Assembly (NCBI GenBank): GCA_943736015.1
Contig: OX031065.1
Coordinates: forward strand, 37,772,427 to 37,836,426
Source of the DNA: Tridacna crocea
Taxonomy: Eukaryota; Mollusca; Bivalvia; Cardiida; Cardiidae
Direction of reading: 5' to 3'
DNA: 64,000 nucleotides
The first letter of the stretch is position 1. Every line of letters begins with the position of its first letter. Under the pieces are notes generated by a model. The model did not search any database. It had not been told where the DNA came from and worked only from the letters and a program-made list of their open reading frames with translations. Positions 24,301-36,300 of the stretch are shown here, one piece after another. The translations under genes were made by a program, and so were the position numbers.

Positions 24301-27300
24301 ATTGAACATGTACCCATGATTCAACATACTTAACCCTTAACCCATAAGGCATTTCTGTGGTATCTCTACTTGACCCTAAATAGCAGCAAGGATGAAGCTG
24401 TTTCTTATGTGTATATGACACCTTTTGAATAGAAGCATAGAAAACATTGTGGCAAAAGGTGAAATTGCTCGTCACGAGCAATTTCACCTTTTGCCACAAT
24501 GTTTTCCGAACACTCCTACAAGCAATGCTTAGAAATGAGTATCTATGGAGTAAAGGGTTAATACATGGTACAACAAAACTATACTGCCACCACTTGCTTT
24601 ACAGGGATCAGCTAGCTGTACTTAGAAGAGGTATGGAGCTGGTTACACAGGGAGGCATGGTCTTGTACTGTACCACATCCCTAAATCCCATAGAGAATGA
24701 AGCTGTTGTTATGGCAATGCTGAAAGAGGCTAGTGGTCAGTAAAACGCAGGCTTTTGTCAGAGCCCATCTATAAAACAAAATCCCCTAATTGTTTATCCA
24801 TCAAAGACCATGTTTATGGCTTTGTTTGTAAGATCTTCCATTTAGGTCAGGCAGTCGCATCTTCGCGAGCCAAGGTTACGATCACTAAGTGGATCTTACC
24901 TTGGCTGATTGAGCCTGATTTCGAGATTCCTTTGATGCGCCCTCTATTGGATGCTGGTTTATTACCCCACTTTACATCATATTTCTGAAAGCAAATGAGA
25001 TATCGTTTTACAAACCGCTTAGGAAAACACATGAAGCGATACGCAGACATCCATGTGGATTTCCATGTTTACCTTCTATATGAAAGGTAGTTACCTTGTT
25101 CTATTTTTATCAAAGATGAAATACTACGAGCGATTTCATTCATTGCAGTTAGAGCTGGCTGGTTCCAATGAAAAAGCGTATCGGGGGTAATGTTAAAATC
25201 AAGCTTGATCCACCAAAGGTGGGGTAACATAGTGAATCATCAGCCTTGGCTTGCGAAGATGAGGCAGTCGGGAAACTTGCTTTGTTTGTCCTTCAAAATT
25301 GCAGACATACACTGTGCAATAGACTCTTATCCTGCTAAATGACTCAAACTTTCAAACCAATAGTCAGCAACCAGAGTTAGCAGTTTTTATCTTATTTCTC
25401 CTGAGTAAGATATCTCATTGTCTGACAGTGAAGATCCGAGATCAGACTCTACATTCTGTCTATAAAAGGTCAGTGAGTTACGCTAGCAGCCTAAGGGTTA
25501 ACCCATTACCACACAATCCCTACTTTTGACGCCCTTGTAAAAGAAGCCTATAGAAAACATTGTGGGAAAAGGAGAAAATGTTGGTTACCAGCATTTTCTC
25601 CTTTTCCCACAGTGTTTTCTACCCTTCATTAAAAAAAAATCAAATTTTTAGTCACTTTTATTATGTCGTCTGCAAATGCTTTTAATGTGGACCAGTCTAA
25701 AATATTGTCATTTGGTAAAGAGTTAACTCTACTATATCACACAGCAGCAAAAATTTAGACTGCTTCAAATTGAAAGATTGTGTATACAACAAAATCGTGT
25801 GCAAAATAAATTTGCCGGGGTTTGCCTCAGAAAGGGGAGAACACATTTTGGAAAAGGGAGGAAATGTTGGTTATCAGCATTTTGTACTTTTCCCACATTG
25901 CTTTCAAAAGTGTTCTTTTTCATTGTTTAAGCTGAAGACTGTTTGGGAAAAAAGTTAAATATAACTTTGCCATAGGCATTCGTGAATATTGCATCCATAT
26001 GTGTATCCAAAAGGAAGTAATTACCATGTTTACTGCTGATGCAAAGAATCAGATTTTCTACTGTATAAATTTCTTAATGCTTTACCACACAACAAAATTT
26101 TAGGCAGGTCCAAATTGAAAGCATTCGCAGACAACAAAATAAAAAAAAACTGAAATTTTGAAATTTGTTTTGTAAAGGGTAGAAAACATTGTGGGAAAAG
26201 GAGAAAATGCTAGTTACCAGCATTTTCTACTTTTCCCATAATGTTTTCTTAAGGCTTCTTTCTAAGGGTCGTCAAAAGTAGGGATTGTGTGGTAATGGGT
26301 TAACTCTGAACAGAACAACATAATTTTAACTCAGCCAAGTTATAAGCACTTGAGGACAACAAAATAAATGTAGGTTAAATGATGATTTCTGTTTCTGATG
26401 GAATAGATTAAGTTGGGGGAAAAGGAGAAATTGCTGGTGACTAGCATTATTTTGCTTTTCCATAATGTTTTCAAAAGTCGTCTTCTTCAATGTTGTTAGA
26501 ACGTTACATTGCGGAAAGGGGTTAACTCTTAACAGACAATTACATTGTATTACATTCATTACCCTGGTTATGTTTGAAAGAGACAAACACAACAATTGTA
26601 AATTCTGTTGTCTGGGACAGAGTACATGTTATTGAACACTAGGGGCCTTTTGTGTGATAAAGTGAACTGGCAGACTGGATTTAACCCATTACCAGACAAC
26701 AATATTTTAGACTGGACCAAATTGAAAGCATTTGCAGACGACAAAATAAAAGTGAATGAAAATTTTAAATTTGTTTTGTGAAGGGTAGAAAACATTGTGG
26801 GAAAAGGAGAAAATGCTGGTTACCAGCATTTTCTCCTTTTCCCACAATGTTTTTAAAAAGTTTTTCTCTCAGGGGCATCAAAAGTAGGGATTGTGTGGTA
26901 ATGGGTTAACCAGTATACTGTCAAAGAACTGCTTTTTAGCTCCACTGGCCGAAGGCCAGCGGGCTAATGTCATGGCCGGTTGTCCGTCGTGCGTGCGTCC
27001 GTCCGTCCGTCCGTGCGTTAACTTTTTCTTTAAACACCTTCTTCTCTGAAACTACCCATCCAATTTTGATGAAACTTTACAGAAATGATCCTGTCAAGGT
27101 CCTCTTCAGAATTTCTTGAAAGAATTTAAATCCTTCAAAAACTCTGGTTGCCATGGCAACAAAACTGAAAAATTTTAAAAATCTTTGAAAATCTTCTTGT
27201 CTGAAACCGTAAGGCCTAGGGCTACCAAATTTTGCATGTAGCTTTATCTAGTGGACCTCTACCAAGTTTCTTCAAATTATAGCCCTGGGGTCAAAATTGG

Positions 27301-30300
27301 CCCCGCCCCGGGGGTCACAAGTTTTACATGGGCTTATTTAGAGAGAACTTTAAAATTCCTCTTCTACCTAGGCATAGGACCTAGGGCTACCAAATTTGGC
27401 ATGTAGTTTTATCTAGTGGACCTCTACCAACATTGTCCAAATTATAGCCCTGGGGTCAAAATTGGCCCCGCCCCGGGGGTAACAAGTTTTACATGGGCTT
27501 ATATAGGGAGAACTTTAAAATTCTTCTTCCACCTAGCCATAGGGCCTAGGACTACCAAATTTGGCATGTAGCTTTATCTAGTGGACCTCTACCAAGGGTG
27601 TCCAAATTATAGCCCTGGGATCAAATTTGGCCCCGCCCCGGGGGGGAACAAATTTTACATGGGCTTATATAGGGAAACTTTAATAATCTACTCGTACCTA
27701 GCTGTAAGGGCTAGGGCTATCAAATTTTGCATGTAACTTCATCTAGGGTGTCTCTATCAAAGGGTGCCCAAATTATAGCCCCGGGGTCAAATTTAGCCCC
27801 GTCACGGGGGGTCACAAGTTTTACATGGGCTTATATAGGGAAACTTTGATAATCTACTCGTACATAGCCATAAGGCCTAGGGCTACCACATTTTGCGTGT
27901 AGCTTTATCTTATGGGCCTCTACCAAGAGGGCCCAAATTTTAACTTTGGGGGTCAAGTTTGACCCCACCCCAGGGGTCACGAGTTTTACATTGGCTTTTA
28001 CAGTGAAAACTTGATAAACCTGTCTCATGGGTCACATATTTTAGAGGGCCTTTTATTGAGCAAACTTGTTTTACAGGGCTTTTTATTGGGCAAGATTAAA
28101 AAATCTTCTTGTTTATAAACACACATTCTAGTTTCATATTGTAGGTCTGGGGTCAAAATTGCCTCCATTCAGGGATCACAAGTTTAAACATGGGCTTCAA
28201 AATATAGTCACTTCAATTTAAACATTAATCAAGGGAAATAACTCTTTTTATGAAAGATAAAGTTTGGTACTATTTACTTCCCTTGATTATCAAACTACTT
28301 TGATACATGATTGTGCTAGACATTAAGTTTTTTGATAGAAAATATTCTGTTTTCAAGGAGTGTGATTCATTTTGATGCTAATAGTTATGCTCACATGAGG
28401 TGAATAATAAATTCAGAGTAAGGTTTCTATCATTTAGCTTATTTTTCCAAGGATTTTACCTTTCATGCTAATAAATTAATCTGCTTGTATTGCCTGACTG
28501 TGTTCATTGTTGTTGAAGGCCCTCTTTTTCATGGTCATGAACACTTCAATTTGTGTGGTAAAGGGTTAAAAAGCCAGTGGAGCGATACAGGGCCATCATG
28601 GCCCTCTTGTTTAATTAGTCAACCTTTAACCAAACTTTTACCAAGGTTTTTAAAACTGAAGGAAGCTCATTTCTTTGTAGGGACAGTCGATTTGGTGGAT
28701 ATCCGAAGACTGATGACAGATTTTAAATTTAGACCAGGAATGAATACATGGAAGGTACCTGTTCATAAATTACCTTATGATTAAAACACATTTTGTACTG
28801 CCTGTGTCTTTTGGTTTTCTTTTTTTGTGTCAGTATGCAGGCCACTGAAGGTATGCAGTAAATGTTTCTATAACTGGTTACATTGATTTCTTATTCAGTG
28901 ATTTGTTATGTGATTTGTTACTTTGATGTTCACATGCAGTTGCTATGAAAGTAAAATAAAAGTCATAGTTTTAATCCTTTACTACTCAATGAGAACTTTT
29001 AACACCCTGGAGGAAAAAGCCTTTTGAAAACACTGAGGGAAAAGGAAAATGCTGGTTTTTCTCTTTTTCCCACAGTGTTTTCTTCACTATCAGGGTCAAA
29101 TTTCATTATTTAAGTTGCATTTAAATTGTTGTCTTCAAATGTTTTAATTTGGTCAAAGTCAAAATTTTATCATCTGGTATAGAGTTAACATGCTATAATC
29201 CTTTAGCAGAAACTTACCTTTACAATTACAGATCAAATTTTATGTTAAATGAATGACCATACAGCTGGTGAAATAGATTTTCTATCATGTTTGATATGTT
29301 AAGTTCATGATATATAGGATCTTTTATACATTCTACTTTCTTAGTTATTGTGATATCTGAAGGAGGAGGTATTTTTATGATTTTTTTCTATAATTCTATT
29401 CCCAGGCATCATTGTTAGGGGCTTACAGAATCATACACTTGTTTTGTCGTCTTTGTCCAAAATTTTCCTATAAAGTGCCTCTTCGTCCCAAACTTCGTTG
29501 TCCTAGTGTCCTTATCTCCTTTGAAATGGAATGAGTTAAAGCTTACTCAGCACTCTATGAAACAAGAAAAATACTAAGAATGTTTGGTTCCTCAAAGAGT
29601 GAACAGAGCTCAGATTTCTCGCAAGTTTTGTCAGAGGAAAATGTCAGCAAAGTAATGCAGTCAGTAACTTGGAGATAATAATTAAGAAAGTTGTTTCACT
29701 TTCACTATTTCATCATATTATTATATACTGGTTAACTTCCATAGATACCTGTCTTTGTCTTTGTTTTTTACTTTAGCTAATGAAAAACTAAAAAGTACAG
29801 GTAGTTTTTATTGATAGTGGTATACATGTAGTTATTTGTGGAAATACACATTGCCAGTATCAGTTTCATAAATGCTACAAAGTCATATTAATTCTTAAAA
29901 GTTGGTTCACATGCATTACATACTTTTGGTCATCTTGCATGCCAGCTCTTGTTTTATGCAAAAGAGTAAATACTTCAGTTCTTAAAAGAAAAACTGACAT
30001 GGCATATCAAATAGACATAGATATTTGACAAGCTCCTACCTAAGCCCTATGTCCCTTCTTGAAAAATCAGCTGTAATTTTGGAGTGAAGCAGACATAAGA
30101 CCAAAATAAGAGGAATATTTTTGGTAAGATTTGAACAGATTTTATTTCTTTCCCTTTGATATGTTTGATAAATAGATATCTTTGTTAATGAATATTGTAT
30201 GAGATTCAAGTTGTGATTTACCAGGGGAAGGTTACCTTTAATGTTTGACTCATTACCAAACGACAAAATTTTAGGTTTGTCCTAGTCAAAAGCATTTGCA

Positions 30301-33300
30301 GACAACAAAACAAAAGTGACCGAATATTTGAAATTTGTTTTGTGAAGGTTAGAAAACATAGTGGGAAAAGGAGAAAATGCTGGTTACCAGCATTTTCTCC
30401 TTTTCCCACAATGGTATCTAAATGCTTCTTTCACAGGTTTGTCAAAATTAGGGATCGTGTGGTAATGGGTTAAGTACAACTTTATGAGTGAATTACTCAG
30501 TGAGTTCATAAGTGCATTTTTCATCTATTTTACTTACATACTTGTTTTTTGGATTGCCTTTGCATTGACATAGAAAAGACATCTTGACCATTATTTTATG
30601 AGCTAATTATCGATCGGACTGATTGACATCTTAATAAGATCTTTAAAAAATTACTTCAAAAAAGGTATGCATTAAACTCAACCAGATCTACTTTTTCTGT
30701 AGGTAATGTCCCAAGAGGGATTCTTCTACCTTAACTATGCTGAGACATCAGATGAGTTTAAGAAGAATTTCCCAGAATCTGTGTTTCCGCCAAAACCTAA
30801 AGAAGCTCTAGCATTCCGCATGGAAAGATGGTATGTTCTAATGCTATCTATTGCAGGAGAGATTTTAGTTCTGTTTGTTCATTGTTGATAGTCTAGATGA
30901 AGATCAGACTGCACTTTATGTGCTTGAATCTGCAGTTTTCAGGGCTTTGGCCAATATAGCCTTAAATTTCTGAAATTAACCCTTTCCCAAACGACAAATT
31001 TTTGACTCTTCCAAACTCAAAGAGTTTGCAGACGACAATTTCAAATTTGATAAAAATGGCAGAAAGTTCTCCAAATGGGTAGAAAACACTGTGGGAAAAG
31101 GAGAAATTGCTCGTTAAGAGCAATTTCTTCTTTTCCCACAATGTTTTCAAAAGACTTGTACTGCAGACACATGAAAAAAAGGGCTTGTTTGGGAAAGGGT
31201 TAAGATTTATTCTACCAAATTGAGGTTTATTTCATTAAACCAAGATAAAGAAGACTTATTGAACAGATTAAGTCTTTACCCTTCATCTTTAGATCAAGAG
31301 CTGATCCCTCATAGATCAGTCAGTAATGAACAGGACTTGAGAACAGAGGGCCGTTGGTACATTCTCTTTCCAAAGATTGATGGTATTCATTGCAACAGAA
31401 TTAATTCCTCTTTCACTGCTGACCATTGTTTTGACAGTTGTCATGTTGGGAAGCAACCAGTAGCTTGTAATGAATCTTGTGGGGATACTGGTAAAAGAAA
31501 TTCGATCAAAGCATAGATAGGTGCTCTGAAATAATGTTGAAAACAGTGTTAAACACCATAAATCAGGCAATCAAAATCTTTAAATAAGTGACACATAGCT
31601 GACTACAGTATATTTCCAATTCTCTATATATTTTGTCTGTGATTTTTTTTTTTTTTGGCTGAAAAAAAAAAAGACTTTGGCCTAGTTTCAGCAATCATAT
31701 TGTACAATATGATATTATCCAGGTAATCTATTTAAACATGAACAAATTTTACTCAAAGGTATCTGTGAATGCAAACATAAACACAACAGGGGTGATCTGT
31801 TTCAAAAAAAGAAGAGGAAAGCAATTCTTTCTCACATGCTATTTGATGGATTATAGAAATTTTTAATGAAGCAAAATTTCAGTTCTAAAGCAAAATGTTT
31901 TTTGACCCAAGAGTACTTATTTCAGTGAAATTAAAAAGTTGCTGAGTCATTGCTTGTTATTCTTTTTATGAAACTGTCCTTTGGCATTTTCATCCCTTTA
32001 CACTTAATCCCAAGTGTTAATGATCCTGAGGAAAAAGGCTTTTGAGAACATTTGGGATAAAGGAGAAAATGCTGGTACCAACATTTTCCCCACAATGCTT
32101 TCTGTCCTTTCCCAAATAAATCTCCGCGTTTAAACCACATTTAATTTATTGTCTGCAAATGCTTTGAATTTGGACAAGTTTTAATTCTTACTGTCACATA
32201 CAGAGTTAGAGCTGTGCTGTAAATGTTAACAATCATTACTGTAGTGATATTGGAACATCAGGACCCGTATTCACCAACCATTCTTAGGAACGTTCTTAGT
32301 CTTATTCTCCATAATTTTCTACATTTGTATGTAACACAACTTCTGATTGGCTAAACCATTCAGTTTAGCCAATCAGAAGTTGTGTTAGTTACAAATTTAG
32401 AAAACCTTGGAGAATAAGACTAAGAATATTCTCAAGAATGGTTGGTGAATACAGACCCACTGCTATTTCCTATTATGTTTTTGTATTACAGTGCAAGAGT
32501 CTTGCCACATGATAATAGTACTTCTGGATTCTTCTGTGCCCTGCTTACAAAGACAAGGGAACTTCCATGGGTTAAAGGTATAATACAAAAATTTCTCTCG
32601 ATTATGTTGGAGGAAAAGGAGTCACTATCCTGTAAAAGGGACTTTAACAAATAAAAAGTATTAATGTTACGCTGAATAATGGAACATACTTATGCTTGTT
32701 GTGACTAAGTGGCTCTTAACCCATTACCACAAAATCCCTACTTTTGATGCCCCCTGAGAAAGACGCCTTTTGAAAACACTGTGGGAAAAGGAGAAAATGC
32801 TGGTAACCAGCATTTTCTCCTTTTCCCACAGTGTTTTCTACCCTTCCCAGAACAAATTTCTATTTTTCAATCACCTTTATGTTGTTGTCTGCAAATGCTT
32901 TCAATTTGGACCAGTCCAAAATTTTCTCGTGTGGTAATGAGTTAAGAATGTTCCTTAGAAAAATACTTTGTCACAGATGGATTTATGTACCATTTCCTAT
33001 TAGTAAAATTGATGGTCAACACCCTGATTGTTCAAACAATACTCAGAACTGGAGAACATTTAGATATCAGTGATATTTGTGAGGTGAGAAGAAAATGCCA
33101 GTTGAGAAAGATACACCTGAAAATTGATATAGATAGTATAGTAAAATTGTGTTAGTAGAAGAAATGGAGATTAACTCATTACCAAATGACAAAATTTTAG
33201 GTTTGTCCAAACCAAAAGTATTTGCAGATGACAAAATCAAAGTGACTGAAAATTTGAAATATGTTTTGTGGAGGGTAGAAAACATTGTGGGAAAAGGAGA

Positions 33301-36300
33301 AAATGATGGTGCCAGCATTTTCTCCTTTTCCCACAATGTTTTCTAAAGGCTTCTTTCTCAGGGTCATCAAAAGTAGGAATTGTGTGGTATTGGATGAAAA
33401 GAGAAAGCTTGGAAAAACTTAACAGAACACAATATATATTGCAACATGATATTCCATCCCCACTGTCTCTGAAAGTTGATATTTCTTTGTTACGTCAAAG
33501 GACAGAATCGTAAATGATTATAATTTTCTAAGCATTTTCTTGATTTGCCTCATTGTTTCTGATATCCCATGTTTTCTTTAGACTGGTTATACTTTACTGA
33601 AAAAAGAGTAAAATGTAAGCTTTTGTAAATTGGTACATTCATGAGGCAGCAGTTTTAATAGCTGTGTGAAAATGGATAGTTTAAAAATATCACAAGAAAT
33701 AAAGCAGGTTGTGATCACTAGAATTTTCTTTTTTTCCCAAAATGCTTTCTATCCTTTCAGAGACAGATCCCATAAGTTGAGCCACATTCTATTTGGCATC
33801 GATGGAAGTCTTAAATGTGGACAAATCTAGATTGTTGATTTTTGTGGTTTTTGTATCGTGACAGTTCTTTTACTTATGATATTGAACAGCTAAACAGCAG
33901 GAGAAAGCAAAAGCAGCACCTAAACCCAAGGAAGAAGAAAAAAAGAAGTATGGTTACGCTCTTCAATTAATGCCACAAGTGGTGCTGCTGGAAGCTGAGT
34001 GGACCACTGAGGTGACAAACAGGTTTCTACAGACCAGGACCAAAGTAGAAAAACAACTTTTTCCTATACCACCACATGTAGTTGACCCAAGGTATACAAA
34101 AAAAGCACATCTAAATCCATCAACATTTATAAATTGTTGAATTTCTGCTTTTACAGTTATTGTAGAGAGCTTTTAATCTTTACTAAACGACAAAATTTTA
34201 GACTTGTCCAAACTGAAAGCCCTTGCAGGTGACAAAATAGATGTGACTCAAAAATGGAAATTTCTTTTGGGAAGGGTAGAAAACATTGTGGGGAAAAGGA
34301 GAAAATGCTGGTTACCAGCATTTTCTCCTTTTCCCACAATGTTTTCAAAAGGCTTCTTTCTCAGGGTCATTAAAAGTCAGGATTGTGTGGTAAAGACTTA
34401 ACATGCAGTGTCTCTTTTTCCTACTACTGATTAGATACTCTAGTAAATGATGTCTATCATCCTGTAAAATTTTTGTCATCAGTATGTATGTGATGTAATT
34501 TTCTTCTATTGAAAGATTTGTCATCTCTATATTTGCTGTATAACTTCTGCTGCAGATAGCTTATGTAAATTTTCAGTACCCACTCCTGATGATTTAACGC
34601 TATACCAGACGACAGAAGTTAAGGTTAGTCCAAATTGAAAGCATTTGCAGACGACAAAGTAAATGTTAAACAAAAATTGAATTTTGACTTTGGAAGGGTT
34701 GAAAACACTGTGGGAAAAGGAGAAAATGCTGGTTACCAGCATTTTTCTCCTTTTCCCACAGTGTTTTCAAAAGCTTTCCTTCTCATGGTCGTTAAAGTCA
34801 GGATTGTGTGGTAAAGAGTTAACCAAATATAAGTAGAACTTTGTTGAGATTTTGCAAATTTGAAATCTATTTGCTAACTTCTCTGTTCATGTAATTTACT
34901 ACAAATATACCAATAAACATTGAATGTCTTGAATTTGCTGACATTTCCATTTGCTAAATGTACCTAATTGATAATTTGCACATTTTTTTCAACACATATA
35001 TATCCACATATACAGTAAAATCTAAAACCACAAATATAGAACCTTTTTGCATTAGTTTTATTTCACACTGTTTTTACTGTTCCAATAGTTTAAACATATT
35101 TATTTTACATCGATTGAGAAACAGGTTCTTACAACTTAATCCAATCTCTCTCAATTCTGCTTCCTGGTAACTACGCTAGTACTCGCACCGAATGTGTGGG
35201 CCTATGAAAAATCCCAAAGTTGACACCCGTTCCCGGGTATCGAACTCAGGACCTAGCTTTATGGACTCCCCATAAAGTGGTCATCACAATTGCAAGTAAA
35301 AATGCAGGTGTATGCTCAAAATCATGACTTAATGTGTAAGTTATGTTAAAGCTTTTATTCATGCACCAATTTGATGCCTTGGGGAAAAAAAGAGTTCATA
35401 TAGATGTTCTTCTTTAACTCTTTACCAAACGACAAAATTTTAGACTGATCCAAACTGAAGGCACTTGCAGACGACAAATTAAACTTAAATCAAAAATTAA
35501 AATTTGTTTCCAGCAGGGTAGAAAACATTGTGGGAAAAGGAGAAAATGCTGGTTACAGCATTTTCTCCTTTTCCCACAATGTTTTCAAAAGGTTCAGGGT
35601 CGTAAAAACCAGGGATTGTTTGGTAAAGAGTTAATCTCGATAATAAGAAAGAATTGACTGCTCCATTTAAACTTATCCTGACCTTTATGCTGAATATATA
35701 AGTAGGCATAAAAATAGATCTCCAACTAATATTGGCAAAGTTAGATATACATGGCAAGCCTTTATTCAACCTTATCCTGGCCTTTATGCTGAATATATAA
35801 GTAGGCCTAAAAATAGATCTCCAACTATTGTTGGGAAAGTTAGATATACACAGTAAGCCTTCATTTAACCTGATCCCTACCTTTATGCTGAATATATAAG
35901 TAGGCATAAAAATAGATCTCCAACTATTATTGGGAAAATTACATATACATGGTAATCAATTTAACCCTGAGCCTGCAAAGCACGACTCAAGCCGCTTTTG
36001 CGGACAGTGTTTATCCAAGATCAGACTGCACAAAACGTGCAGTCTGATCTTGTATATACACTGTCCAATGAAGAGATATATCTCCCGAAAAGAAGACTTT
36101 GAAATTGCAATATTTGCTTTTTGTTACTTTTGACCGGAAAGTTTCAATTAACCTATCTAGTAAGATAAAGATTGATTGGCATAACCCGCATGAAAAAATG
36201 CCGAGACAGACCATTTGGTACATATGTCGAGAAATGCCGAGGGTCAAAATAGAATATAGATTTATGTAAATGATTTTGACCTGGGTCAGCTTAAATGATG

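Noticed and set aside
17546-24735. NSUN2-like gene as an ordinary decayed pseudogene
   Set aside because: All 21 exons keep splice sites and phase with no stop over 2.28 kb of coding sequence, so random decay is unlikely.
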